DNA of 64,000 nucleotides from the NCBI RefSeq assembly GCF_004027225.2, contig NC_044283.2:15518992-15582991 (forward strand), given 5' to 3'. A program made the position numbers and the translations under genes. Under the pieces are notes generated by a model, which made no database searches, was not told the origin of the DNA, and worked only from the letters and a program-made list of their open reading frames with translations. Of this stretch, positions 12,801 through 26,859 are shown piece by piece. The first letter of the stretch is position 1; every line of letters begins with the position of its first letter. This DNA comes from Strigops habroptila (taxonomy: Eukaryota > Chordata > Aves > Psittaciformes > Psittacidae).

Positions 12801-15800
12801 AAGAAGAGTGAAACCAAACCCAGTTTCACATGCATTAAGTGAGAAAAGAAGTTAGTTCTTTGATAGATTTAAAAAGATAAATGGAAACACAAATGTTTCT
12901 GGTTGGTTTTCTCTGGATCTAGGTCATAGCTCTGTGCCAATGAGCAAAATGAAAGAAAGGTACAATAATTTCAGAGAAATGACACAAGCATTAGAAGAAT
13001 ATTGTATAATAGAGAGGTGAAGTAACTGCTCCTCAGTAAAGCAATATGCAGATAAAGGTACGGATAAATAACCATGTTTTAAAGGAAAGGGAATCATCAT
13101 CAGGATAAAAATGAGAGGGAGCATAATTCAGTGAAAAGCTGGTGAGAAGGACTTGGAAAATATCTTCCCAGGAGAAGAACTTCAGATCTTGACAGAACTG
13201 GAAGAGCAGTCAGTTGCAATTCACCCCTCAGCAGGTGAATTCTTCCAGGCCAAAGCAGGAGGAGGTGCTAAATAGACAAAGGCAAGAGAAAAGAAACCAT
13301 TTCTCATTTGGGGTCACTGCAAGAGAAACAGAAGAACTGCTTAGAGTAACACCATATATTTTTAAGAAGTAAATCCACCCCCTGCCAGAGGAAACCATTC
13401 TGGAGACAGGTCTGGTGCCAGGCACTGGTCTGATGTAGTAGAGCACCAGCAGGGCTCTGGCAGGTGCTCTTTGGAAAACCTACTGACATGTCCAACACTC
13501 CCACAGGGAGCCCCTGGCTCTGAAAACTCTCGCTTGGCAAACAAGTGTTCTGCTTGAAAAACGCAATGAATTTGGATCACATAAAGAGGTGTATGATTTG
13601 GGGAACAGAGAGAAGCTTAAGAGTCTAAGCAGCTTTGGAAAAAGATGCTTAGCTAAAGCTCACCAAAAAAAAAAAAAGGTAATTTAAAATAAATATCGGA
13701 GAGGAAAAAAAAAAGGGAGGGAGGGGGGAGGGACCTAAACCACCCAAAAAAGCATTAAAATGTGCACCAACTGACCGCAGCAATGATACAGCCTTCTGTG
13801 GCATACCTTCTCCAACACACATGAGACAAGTACAACAACTCTTTGGGATTTCATCCATAAACTGGCGTCTAAAGCAACAAGCTTGTGAAAAGTGCCCAGC
13901 AGACAAGACATAAAAAATCTCTTAAGAGTTTCAGCAATGGAATCGAGCTCTAAAACTGAGTGGATACAACAGTGGGTGGAAAACACAGCTGTTCGCAGAT
14001 GTCCTGAAGGATGGTATTGGCATGATTGTCTTACAATCACGTAGCCAGAACTAGAAATCAGAGAGCTCTCCACTTCCCTGCAGGAGTTACTAAAAAAAAA
14101 AAAAGGGCAAAAAAACCCTCTTACACTGACGCAGTCATGTAGGGAAGGAGGCTGTGCATTCAGTAAGGGCACCCAAAGGTTCACGTGTTGACTGCAACCC
14201 ATGTTAACTGAAACAAACCACAAAGTGTTTCTGTTGCTTCTGAAGGGGCCTGGCAAACCTCACTTTACCACAAAAATATGGAGCTTATTTTTCAACTTCA
14301 GATGTACAGTTTGCAAATCTAATGCAAACCTCAGAAAGACTCAGTTGTTGCAGATATGCTCTGAAGAATTAGACATATGCTAGAAAGAAAAGACAAGAGC
14401 TGGATATCAATCAGATCAAAACCAACAACTGCTGCAGGTCACATTTAATAAGAACTGTTATTTTAAGAGCTACTGCTAAAGGTACAACACTGTAGACAGG
14501 GTTTAAGACTTCTGGCCCTATTTTCAGTTCAAAGAAAGCCAAGCAATAACCTGAAAAGAAACAAAATATATATATATATTTAAAGGGATGAAAATTGTTA
14601 ATCCTGAGATACCACAAGAAGGTATTGTGGAAGTATGAATGAATCTTCTTGGGAGATTAAGCAAACTAAGAAAAACAGTGAGTTACCAGGATGGAGATGG
14701 TCAGGTTTGTCGTACTAACAAGTAAAAGAGCAATTTACGAACAATGCCCTTTTTGTTGGTTTTGTGTCGGTTTTGTGTCCTTATCCCCAGACTCTACTCT
14801 TGTCTCTTCTTCAGTCTTCCTATGTAGCTGCCCAATGCTGAGGGCTTGAAGTCAACATGGAGTGGGGCATGAGGTGGGCAGAATGGACAGGACAGGGTCT
14901 CTAGACCTAGCTGAGGTGCTTTACAAGACACACACTGAACACATGCAGATTCACCTGATAGCTTTGCATAAATCTCCACCAAGTCTCTTCAATTTTCCAA
15001 AACACTGTAATTTATGGAATCTTCAAAAGACACCTTGTTTTTACCTTTCCTCATCCTGAGAAGGGTTTGGACCGAAATCCATCTCCTGGAAAGCACCAGC
15101 TGAGAACAGCAAGCCTGAAGTACACCACCAGTGTGAAGAAGGTCAGCCCAAACCTTCATACCTCGGCACAGTTCCTTCCAGCCAAAACCACCTTGTAGAG
15201 TAAAACGCCCAACCTGCTCACAAAAACAAGTTTCTGTTTACAAGCAGTTGCAATACAAAATCAGTGCCACAGAAAGGGGGAAACTTTTTACTAAGAAAAA
15301 AAAGAAAAGATCAGCTGTTGGAATTTATTTAGGTCGACACCACTGGGACTTTCTGTGCACTAAATGTTTACTTTCTCTGCAGGAGCAGCAAATTAGGTGT
15401 TTACCCCTTCAAGCAGCAACAGGAGCCAATACACCTGTTCCTTCCAGATTGTCCCTTCTCTTTTTTGGCACACGATATGCTGAAAATGGCTCCGGTGATC
15501 TGCCGTGGGAGGGCCAGGAGGTTTGCTAGAACAGGTTGAAGTATTTGTTTCTCAAGGAAAAAGAAAACCAAACGGGTGATGGTTGTACTGGCTAAGAGGA
15601 TATAACACTCGTTGCTGCATTTTATTAGCTCTGGTATCAGTTCCACAGAAAAATTGAATTGGAATAGAAGGAAAACTGAGGAAATGTGGGTAAAAACAAA
15701 CATGCTGCATGAGTTTATGGGAAGTCCATAAATCCTGTACAGCTGCACCTCTCCTCGTGGGATGATGGCTTCAGAGAGACGTTAACCATGGCCTGCTCCA

Positions 15801-18800
15801 TTGCTGCCCAGTGGACCACCCAGTCCCAGTTCCCATTCCCGGGGAGGGCAGGGGGACAGATGGGGATAATGTGACTGTGAAGGGCATCTAAAACCTCATC
15901 CCTGATCTGTCAAGTGCAAACATGAGCACCCTCCTTCCTCCTGCATGAAAACAGCAGGGCAGGACCAAAGGGTGAAGATGGTGTGAGCATAAAAATACCT
16001 CATTTTGAGCATCATTTTTATATAACACCTCATTTTTCTCTGGTGGCACCTCACATTGGGAGTCACCAAGCTGCCACAGACTGGCATGTGAAATTCAGCT
16101 TATTTACATATACAGAAAGCCACAGCTGGATTAAAACAACTTTGCCCGCAAAAGTGATGAGCTGAGAAGGGGGAATATTAACACCTGAGGTTTTAATTCA
16201 TAGTCCTCTGAAAAAAATCATCGCTTTTCTCAGTATCAGTCCAAAAATGCCTTCAATTCAGAAATAGCTCTGGCGTGTGCAGGCAACCCAGCTCAGTCCT
16301 AGCCAAAAAACCTGCTGAGTGAAGACACAGACCTGACAAACCGCAAAAGACTTATGCAAAGGAGCCAGACTGAAAGGTGGATTGAAATTCCCTTTTGACC
16401 CAACAGTCATCACATACCTCCTAATCCCTTTGGAGCACAGAGTGCCTCAGCCCTCACCTGCAAGGCGGAAAACAGCAGCTCATCCTCCAGGCACATCAAC
16501 ACCCGATGGAGGAATAGCACTAGCCCTGCAACGGCCAACACCCAGAGCAGAGAAACAGCTTATACCAGAAAAAAAAAAAAAGTTGTTTTGCTGGTAGGAA
16601 TTAAACCAGTTCACTGAACAGATTACATTAGAACAACAACAAAAAGGCCTTTTGATGGTAGGACTGAACACGCAGTAGGGATTTTGCTGTTGTAATTATA
16701 CCATTGCCATGCCAGCAAAACTTTTTAAGCATAGACCAACTCCCTATATTTTTATCTTTTCAGTTAAAAAGATTACACAGAGGCAGAAGTTATGAAATGG
16801 GTTGGCAGAAGGCGTGGGGAACTGTCTTGGCCCCTTAGAAAGCACCTCATCTTGCAATGAAGAAGTCCCACGAGGGCAATTTCCCTGAGCAATCACAGAG
16901 ATACGTCAGCTCCGGAAGCATGCTGGGGACTGGAAATTGTGTTCCAAGGGGTGTGTTTGGGTTGTAAATATTTATTTGATGAAGATTTAGGTCATTTGGT
17001 TTTTTTTATTGTACCTATTTTGAAATGTTTACAGCTACTGTGTTAATAAAGCTTGAGGGTTTTTAATTGTATGGAATGGATTTTGCTGCTTGCACAGTGA
17101 TGAAATGGTGTGCACATGTAGATATAATCAAGCTGTAATCCTTCAGGAAAATCTGATGTTCAGGTGCTCTCTATTCTGGATGTGCCAATCCAACAGCATA
17201 CATACTTTTTATACATAATGTAATGCAAGACTAAGATACTTAAGACACATTTAAAGAGGAAAAAAAGGGTGGAACTCCTTGGCAACAGATCTAATCCCTT
17301 TGAAGCCTCCGGCATCTGCTGAGTCAGGCCCTCCCTCCCTACGCTGTAGTTTACAATCAGCCACTGAATCACAGCAAATTCCTGGCTTCACTATTTCATG
17401 AACTACATAGTATATTTTTAGGGTTTGGGTCCTTTTAATTAACCCCCTTTTTTGGTTTTTGCTCAATAAAAATATTTAACAATAATAATATAATAATAAA
17501 AATAAATAAAAAGGAGATAAAAATAAAGGAGCTCTGAGCCCAGCTGCAAGAAACTTGCCCTCAGAAATGCAATCCTCAAGCCACAAAATATACTTTACTG
17601 CTCATGAAGTTCTTGAAGCCTGAGAAGGGTCCATGGGGACGCGAAGCACTTTGCAGACTAGCTATGGGATGCCCACACGAGGCATCTGGAGGCAGGATTG
17701 CGTTAGCAGAACTCTCTGCCCCACCAGATAGACCTTGCTCCCCAGCAGACTAATTAGCCAGGGTGGAGCCCTGTTCTGATATAAACCCATGCTAGCCCCA
17801 GTATCTTTCTACAGCACTAGCCACCAACCCTGCCTAATTTCCTCATCCAAAAATTGATGATGCAGCCTGCCTGCCAGCAGAAACTCCCATTGTGAAACTG
17901 AGTTTGCTGATATTTGCAAAGAACTTCAAGGTGTGTCTCAGTGGGAAAAAGTGTGTTCACACTCCAGGTAATCATAGAAGTAAACCCATTTCTGATTCCA
18001 ACAGAGAAACACCAGTGAGCATCATTTCACATGAGCGGAGTCGAGTGAGGATTCCTCTTTAATCAAGTTAAGTCAGGTTTCATTCCTGGCCCTACTAATT
18101 ATTTAAAACCCATCTACCCATAAAAGCCTCCAACACTGCTGTGGTGGAGCTGTTGACTCACCTTGCCTGGTCGGACAGGGGTTACACTGCACCTACCTGC
18201 AGTCATCACCTTTGTGGACAGGGAGTAGCTCCACAGGAATGAGGCAGTGCATCCTCCAGCATGTCCCCGTGCTGCTGCGGCACATGCTGAGCCCACAGAG
18301 AGATCCCAGAGGAGTTTCCTGGGAAGAATTATTGTGGTGGGTCAGGTGGGAGCTGCTCCAGCCACCACGGGACATACGACTATAAACCTCAGGAGAGCGC
18401 AGTGCAGATACAGACACTGAGGCACTTGTGTTCCCTAAGAAACACCACAATCACTCTTAGGCTTGCTCAACACAATGGGATTAGCTTCAGGGAATTCTGC
18501 ACCAAAATATGCTCTGCATTAACCCGAGCCAGGGAACTGAAACCAAGACCATGTCTCTTTGTTTCATAAGAACATTAGAGGGGAAATACTGAAGAAATGC
18601 AATGTGACTGTTTATGGAAGAATGATTTCTGTCTTTTATTAAAAAATGTTTCTAAAGTTTAATATAAGCATCAACAAACCTATCTATTAAGATCCTGTTT
18701 GCTCATCAGCAGTGTTTCTATCTCTAGGCGGAACTTGATATCTGCTTAACAGTGCAAACCAAATTTACAGGACAGCTTAAGGTAGGAAAAAATGAATACC

Positions 18801-20984
18801 ACTTCAGCAACAGATAGCGCATAATTGTGTGTAGCTACAGTTTGTCACACTGAGATGCATGATAATATGTAAGCATTGAGGTTCAAATCTCACTTGGCTG
18901 TTATTGTTTAAATAAATAGAAAAATTATAAATGTTCAAAAGTTGAAATAAGTTCCATTAAGTCACTTCCACTTCATTGAGATTCTCTATTATTTTTAAAA
19001 ATGTGCTCTCAACCTGCATTTCTTACAATGTAATTTTGTGTGCTTCCTTCCCATTTTTCTCTCACATTCTTTCTATTTTGCTTTATTTCCATGTACATTA
19101 CATGATACTCAAATTAGGGGTTTCTTTTGTCACTTTATTTCCTGCAACTTCTCAACATTTCTCTGGCTTTGACAATGTTACAGAATATCAAACGAAAATG
19201 AAAAATATGTATGTTTAAAAAACCCTCTAAACTTGTATGTGATGCCTTTAAGTGATAGAAAAGATTAAAGGAAGGGAGCAGAAATCATAAAAGCTACTAT
19301 TTTACCACCAGTTTTATATTTCAAAATCCCCAAAATCTGAAAAAGCCCAGCATTTCATTTAAGGTTTTGATCTCTAAAAACACAGATTTTCATTGAAAAA
19401 AGATCTGAAGAGAAGCATTGAACTTGCTCTGAAAACAATGATGTTTATTGCCGAGGGGATGGAAATTAAATGCAGTCATGTTTACTGAGGAGCTGACTGC
19501 AAGGGGGCAAGGTCATAATTTACACATAATTACTGGTTTGCACTATCGTTTAACCACTACTGAGATAAATATATTTTTCTTCCTTCCCTCTTCCTGTGCA
19601 AAAGTAGTGTTCAGCACACGTCTTATCCATTAGCCGTTCTTGTGCAAATCACTGTTTTCTGTGGGTTGTGATTCAATAGTAAACATTGCTGTCAAAAACA
19701 AAGTCTGCATCTAGAGATAGCTCTGTATTTTTTGATAATATTTTCAGTCAGTAAGAATGTGCCATCAGCACATAATTACAGACATACACACTGTGACAAA
19801 CAAACATGGAAATATGACTGACTGCAGTAAACCAGGAATACTTTAAATACGGGGTGTGTCTGCCTCTGTATAGTACATACAGTCACATCAGACTCCTTTG
19901 TACAAACCAACTCACTCAAAAAATATCCAGCCAAGTATTCTGGGTGAGCCTATAAATAATTCTTGTTTCCCAAGGCTGAGAAATACATGCTTTTTGGATA
20001 ACCTCTGAAGAGTCTGAGTCAAGATTTTCAGAACAGGCTAAGGCTTTTGCTTGCTTTATTAGTACCTGCTTTGAAAGCACAGGGTGCCCAGAAAGAGCTG
20101 AGCACCCCACTCTGGCAATCAGTCCTTGGCTGAGGGAAAAGTTCGGTGCCAAGAAACAAAGGGACTCAGATTCACTAATGATGCTTGAAGTTTGTCCTCT
20201 GCATCAAAGCTATTTTAAAAATAGCAAGATTCTGTGTTCTCAGCATTTAGTGGTGGCATAACAAACACTCCAGCTAGAATAAAGCTACTGGTATCAGGTT
20301 TTGATGCGGCCGGGGTGAGCTATTGCTGGCCACTTATTCAGCCACAGCTTTTCTTGGCACATTCATAACTCACGTTAACCATGCTGGTCTGTCCACACTT
20401 ATTTCAGTGTATGGCCCATCATGCTGTAACTAGTTTGAAAAACACAACAAAATGTCCCCTGCTCCATTGATATCTTCAGGTTTTGTTCCAGACTCTGGCT
20501 TTCAAGAGAAGTGCAAGGTTTGAAATGAACATGGGCTCCTGGGATTGTACCTGCTCCTCCTTGGCAGCCTATGTGGTGGTCCCAAGATTGTAGACAAAGC
20601 CTGAGCTTCTCACCCAAAGCCACTACACCTCCAAATTCAGAGGGAAGGTAGTTTGCCTGGGACGCCCAAACTTCTTGGCTCAACAGTCAACATTTCTATC
20701 ACTTCTCCAACTTGCATTTATAGAGAGCTTCTAGAGATGGAGTTAGTCCCAAACTGGGATGAAATAAATTTCCAGTTTCTCTGCAAGACAGAACGCTATT
20801 CTCTGGCTGGCTATGAGAGGCTGATTGTGGGCGAGCCAGTGCAACCCTCCCATTCTTCTCCAGCTGCTTGTGCCAAGGGCAGGGTACTGTGGGGGTTATT
20901 CACACAGAGCACTTCAGATCATCTCCCTGCATGCAGGGTGGCAAGATAGGGGTATGAGTGGTTGTTCAAGTATGTCCAAGCAGA
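12801..20984. other. Gene-free stretch
   Basis: The first few hundred bases may continue the old LINE. The rest has A-rich runs at 13.66-13.72 kb and 14.09-14.10 kb, a TA repeat near 14.57 kb and an AAT-rich stretch at 17.47-17.53 kb. A 3'-UTR-like segment with AATAAA lies near 16.9-17.05 kb. A 173-codon frame on the - strand at 13735-14256 matches nothing I know and overlaps low-complexity sequence. Confidence 0.55.
13715..13732 (+). repeat. G-quadruplex motif GGGAGGGAGGGGGGAGGG
   Basis: Four G tracts of three or more are separated by single A bases, directly after a run of A. It is a textbook intramolecular quadruplex motif in an otherwise AT-rich setting. Confidence 0.6.
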
Positions 20985-21855
20985 CTTGTGCTCCAGACGC
21001 TTCACCATCTTTGTTGCCCTTCTCTGGACCCGCTCCAGCACCTCAATACCTCTTTTGTAGTGAGAGGCCCAGAACTGAACACAGGATTCGAGGTGCATCA
21101 TCACCAGTGCCCAGTACAGGTGGATTGTTACTGCCCTGGCCCTGCTGCCGCACTATTGCTGATACCGGCCAGGATGCTGTCGGTCTTCTTGGCTGCCTGG
21201 GTACAAGCTGCTCATGTTCAGCTCTGTCAATCAGCACCCCCAGGTCCTTTTCCATGAGCAGCTTTCCAGCCACTCTTCCCCAAGCCTGAAGCATTGCATG
21301 GGGTTGTTGTGGCCCAAGTACAGGACCTGGCACTGAGCCTTGTTGAACCTCATGCAACTGTCCTCAGCCCATCAATCCAGCCTCTCCAGATCCCCCGGTA
21401 AAGCCTCCCTGCCCCCCAGCAGATCAACACTCCCACCCAGATTGTCTGCAAATTTACTGAGGGTGCACTCGATCCCCTCGTCCAGATCACTGATAAAGAT
21501 ATTGAACAGAACTGGACGCAGTACTAAGCCCTGTGAAACACCATTTGTGATCAGATGCCAGCTGATCCACTCACCACCACTCTTTGGGCTCAGCCACCCA
21601 GCCAGTTTTTTTCCCAGCAAACAGTGCACCCGTCAAAGTCATGAGCAGCCAGTTTCTCCCAGAGAATGCTATGGGAAATGGTGTCAAATGCTTTACTAAA
21701 GTGCAGGTAGAAAACATCCACAGCCTTTCCCTCATCCACGAAGCAGGTCACCTTCTCATAGGAGATCAGATTGGTCAAGCAGGGGCTGACTCTCATAAAC
21801 CTGCACTGACTAGGCCTGATCACCTGGTTGTCCGGATCCTTGATGCTGGAAAGGC
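20985..21855 (-). mobile_element. CR1 LINE fragment, reverse transcriptase part
   Basis: On the - strand the pieces [80 protein letters not shown] and [14 protein letters not shown] follow the order of CR1 ORF2 from motif A to the C-terminal region. The catalytic FADD box is FADN with loss of the next residues, and there are frame changes, so it encodes no working enzyme. The expected 3' UTR and octamer tail should lie to the left of 20985 but are not visible, so the copy seems truncated at both ends. Confidence 0.85.
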
Positions 21856-24800
21856 ATAAAGAAAGCACAACCTTAATTCAGCACTCTTCTAATCTTCAAT
21901 TACAAAATCACATACGCTATTTTCCATAGGACCCTGCCTCATTCAGTTCACGGAATAGATGGTGTTCAGTTAATGAGCAGCTATTCAATATTTTATTTTC
22001 TACTCAGTGTGTTGCCCTAGGCATGATTTACTAGATGTAATTCAAACCTAGCTGTGCAGCCAAAATTATTAATTTCAGCACAGCTTTTTTTCCTTTGGTA
22101 CTCATCCTCTCAGCACTCCTGAGTGCTACACAAACAGTAAATATTATATTTTCATAATACCACAGTGAGGGTGTTTTCACAATATCCCAGTGTGGTCAAA
22201 TGGGGATGAGAGATGGAATTATACTCTGTATTTTACAGGTGCATAGAAAAGGCAGAGAGCGACATGGAAGTCCAAAGAATAAAAAATTTAGGCCACTCCC
22301 TTGGCAGCTTGAGTCCTGACTTTTCAAACTTCTTTACATGATGAAGAACATTACTGAATATTTGAGGCAGGATTCCCATTAAGCCAATGCATCCAGCAGT
22401 GCTCAGGGATGGAGAAGACTTTGTAAGCCTCCTATCACAGGCAGTTATTTAGAAATCTTATCAAATTGGACTGAATAGGAATGGGGTTTCTTGAGTCCCT
22501 ATTAAAAAGCCGAAAATTCACTCCTCCGATAGTTAGAAACCATTTAATAATTTTCAGCCTAAATTTATTCATAGCCAGATTACACTCATTTGTTCTTATG
22601 CCAACATTGTCCTTCACCTTAAATAGTTCCTTTCCCTCTCTGGCATTTGCCTCCGCTGACAAATATAGAGCAAGCAATCACATTTTTTCCTCTCTCGGCA
22701 TTTGTCTTGAGGAGCTAAATGAGCTGCACTCCCTAAGCTGTCTCTCTCAAATTAAGCTGCCAAGTCCCCTGCTCATCCGAGGAACTGTTTTCCATACCTG
22801 CTCCAGCTTATGCTTATCTGCTCTGAGCATGGCTGGCCGGGCTTTTACGCAGCACCAGGCCTGCCTGCATGCACCCAGAGGAGGCTCAAGCAGTAACTGG
22901 TGGTAACTAGAGGCGTTACAGATGCTTCTCTATCTGTCCTGGAAATGGTGAGTTAGAATCAGCCAAGGATGTGCACAGCTACACCACATAAGTAGCATCC
23001 CAGTGACCACAGTCTATCATCAGCACATCCCAATTTTGCTCCTTTTTGTTTTCCAGCAGGAATTCTCAGCATTGGTTGAAAAAAATGCATGTGTTTTGTA
23101 CCACTAAATTTCAGCTTGCTTCTCTCCTTCCAGTCCTCTGGATCATCACTGCATACCTCTGCTCCAGTATCCCAGCCCGGCCCGTGATGGTGATGCTGCT
23201 CACACCACATCACTGGCTGCCTTCATTGGCAGACTAGTGAATGTGTATATGTACATGTGTGCATATGAAGTAGCTTTTTGGATGTGTCTGCTCCTGACAT
23301 CAATTTTAAGGAAAGCACCAGAAAAAGAAATCAGAGCAACTGTTATGAAAGCACATGGGTCAGGTATGAAAGCTCAGAATATTAGACACACTGATTCGAT
23401 ACCTTTTGAAAAATTCCTGCACTCAGTGGCTGTCAAATGTTGGTCACCTATTTGACATGAAATCAATTACATTTTAGTTTCTGAGCAGATTACACTCATC
23501 ATTAAAAGTAAGACTGCTTCACTTATGACTTACATATGCATCTTTTGGGGATTCGTGTGTTTTTCTTTAGAGCGTGATTTGATGCATGTAAAGTTACGTG
23601 GAGTCATCTTTTTTCAGCAAAACATCTATCTTACATTCACATACTAAAATACCTAGTAAATAATGGCCAGACAAATTGAATGCAACTGGAGAAACATAAT
23701 ACAAATTTGAGAGAAAAAGAGAAAGCCTAGGCAAGAAATCCAAGGAAGGAGAATAAAAGCAAGGTAGTGAGTGTGTGGCATGGTGACTTGGCTGAAATAA
23801 ATCAGCCCCTGTTTGCACAGACTGCTTGCTTTTCAGGCTGAAAGGTCTGCATATTTCAGGCAGAATATGGCAAGGAGAAGGATGCTCCCTACCAGGGGTT
23901 GATGGCAGAACCACACTGGGGGGCATGCAGTTTGGTGACCTACCCAACACTCATCACTGCCACCAGATCACAAGCTAAGCCTGGTGGAGTGGCCTGATCA
24001 GGTCGTGGTGGTCCTCACCGTGCGGCTGATGAAGACCAACAACCCTGTGACTGTGTCAGACTTTGTGTTGCCATCCTCTCCATGGATAGCCCCAGACATG
24101 GTCAGGAAGGAACAGAGGCACCACAGCAGCTTCTTACCCTTACTGTCCTGCAGACATGTAGTGCCAGGCAGTTTTCCTTGCTTTGGGCTTCCTTCAATCT
24201 ATTAACACAGTGCTGCCTGGCACTTGCAATGAAATCTGATTGGCAACAAACCCATTCAGGGACCCATGGCAGAAGACCTTGGCAACATTGTGGTGCCATC
24301 TGCAGTCTTCCGCACAAACAGGAAGATGCAGGTCTCCTCCCAGGAAGACCAAGTGGCATGCCAGCTCCTGGGGTGACCACTCAGGCCTTCTTAATTGTAG
24401 CAAAGAGCTGCATACACAAGTTTATGTCCCGGAGGCTTTGAAAATTCCATACATAGGCCAGCAAGTGGGGAGGGGAGTGTCCTAGAGTCATGCCAGGGGA
24501 CGCAGGGGTATATAAACTCAGAGTTGGGCCACCCTATGGATGCTCTTGGTGTATGCTGCCTACAGAATGACTCAGATACTGTTGCAGACAATAGGAACTA
24601 TCCAAGCCAACAGATTATGCTGATTTCAGGATAACTTAGATGAACCTCCCAGGTGTAGGATGGATCAGATTTGAGCTGGGACAATCCAATGAGACATTGA
24701 ATAAATGCTATTCACCTCTGACCTCAGTAGGGCTCAGCCCAGGTACATAGAAAAAGTTGCACAATTCCCTTTGGAGAGTCAAAGCTTAAATACATGGAGA

Positions 24801-26859
24801 CATAAAGCAAACAAGGGAAAATACATTACGTTCTCCATGAAAGGGCTACACTGTCACAGGTACCTGGGCAAAGAGAGGAGGAGGCTTTAGCTAGCATGCA
24901 GGGGATGAAAGGTAGCCGGCATGAGAGAGGCTTGGGCAGAGCAGAGGGCAGGTACAAGCGTGTAGGAGCTGATGAGAGAAGAGGCGTAGGAAGGAGTGGT
25001 GTTACTGCAGGCACTGCAGGTGAGAGGAGGCATGACCTGTATAGGTCCTGCACTGCTCCTGAGAGCAGGCCTAGTCCTCAGCTATCTATCTACCTGAGTT
25101 AACTGTGGTACCTTTGCAAGCACAACCCAAACAGAACAAACCAGGTCTTTTACATGGGACAGCTTTGCCTGCACAGAGGTTTGCACCAGTTTCACTAGAT
25201 CAGTTTTCCAAACATTTTAGTTAAATAGCTGCTGCTGCTGCAGTGACAAGACCCAAGAAGGTAAGGAGGGAAACCTCTGGTCCTGTGTTGCTCCAGTGTG
25301 TCTAACAGGAGCATATTTAGTGAATAACACCTATTTTGTGGCCAGAAAAAACCAACTGTCTGACAAAGTCACACTTTCCATGCCTCTTATTCTTCCTTGG
25401 GAAGTATCTTCAGCTGTGAATATGTATATATACTCTAATGACAGTCAGCTGTCATGTCTGTAAACATACATTTACCTCCCATTAAGGGCTATTTGCCCCT
25501 TTTTGTGACCTTTCACCAGCTTTCCATACCCTGGCCATGTGGCACAGATGGTATAATCCTGTCAGGCTAAGGCAGGTGACAGTGCTGCTCAGTGTTTAGT
25601 AATCAGTGACTGTAATTAGCCAGACTGGACGCAGGCTCAGATAATAGGGCAGCCAACCAGCTGCCAGTCATGAGGCTTTTCCTGTGGGCTGCAGGAGGTG
25701 GAAGAGGGGATGATAAACAGAGGCCGTGCATTTTTCCAGCACACTTTAAACAGACCCGTAGATAATGTTATGTATGTGTTTGTAAATTAAAAAAAGAAAA
25801 AGAAAAAATTCCTTTCTATTCCTTTTTATTCCAAAGTGATCAATAAAGTGTGTTTCAAATCACATGGACATGCAGGAGGTTCCAGTTGGTTATTAAATCT
25901 GAGCGAGGTTTTTGAACAATGTTTAGCAGCACCAAAGCTTTTTCCCATTTGGAGACTATATTGTCACACTTTCCTTACACAGATATGTTCACAAGCACAT
26001 GAAATGTGCACGGATGAAGTGCTCCAGGTTCATGATTCCTTAACCAACTCATTTAACACAGGAAAGTGCTGTCATTAGCTGCCAGTTTTCTGCATCCAGA
26101 GAGCAGGATTTAGATAAACAAAATTAAACTCAGTTGTAACAAAAGTAAAGAAAAACTTAAATTAATTTTTATCGAAGAGCTACTGTTAAAAAATACGATG
26201 GACGTATTGAAACTATGGGCATTAAGAAGTCACCAGAAGAAATATTTTTACTGTTTTCAGTTCTTTTTAGGGAGCTAGGCGATCATCCTCATCAGCGATC
26301 TTGTGTTAAAGTACGCATTCGGATCATATGTAAGCTGCACATGCTATATTTAAGAGAAGTAAGCAGTGGGATGAACTGACCATTTTTTCATGTGAGAGAT
26401 GACTCACGGTCTCCTGGATGGTACAAAATTCTCCATGCTGAGCAGATGCTCATGCTTACAGTTTATGCGGGTGAAAAAGGCTTTATTTCCAAAGGGGGAC
26501 CAGTCACCTCTCACAGAGGAAAGGCTAGCAGTCACTGCCTAGGAGGGCTTTTTTTCCCTTTACTTCAATATTTCTGTCCTGTTTTTAAACATTATTTTGG
26601 TTAATTTATTAACATTTAACAGTATTACAAAAACGCTAATAATGAAATATATTTAATTAACAAAAACAAATGCAACATCACAATGAATCAACTTCTTGCC
26701 TTTTATGACACATATTCCAATGGCTTTTCTCTCTCTTCCCCTCCCAAAATGATGCTATTTATCTGTACGGAGCAGATACCTTAATCTTTTTGGGGAGGAA
26801 AAAAAGCGGAGAATCATTTCAATTTCCATGCATTTATGAAAAGACATTCTTAAATAGGG
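21856..26859. other. Gene-free stretch
   Basis: From 23.9 to 24.6 kb the sequence is more GC-rich and ends with a TATATAAA box at 24509-24516; it could be a decayed LTR or an unnoticed promoter. Around 25.55-25.70 kb is a cluster of E-boxes, a TAATTAG homeobox-type site and a GATA site. From 26.58 to 26.86 kb is AT-rich sequence with several TTAATTA/TTAATTTATTAA-type sites, directly before the orphan CpG patch. No gene seen. Confidence 0.5.

Noticed and set aside
13735..14256. 173-codon minus-strand frame
   Set aside because: No recognisable domain; partly built from poly-T (Phe runs) opposite A runs.
17470..17530. AAT-rich stretch as a retroposon tail
   Set aside because: No retroposed sequence or target duplication could be seen beside it; treated as simple sequence.
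20825..21289. 154-codon plus-strand frame
   Set aside because: Antisense to the CR1 reverse transcriptase remnant.
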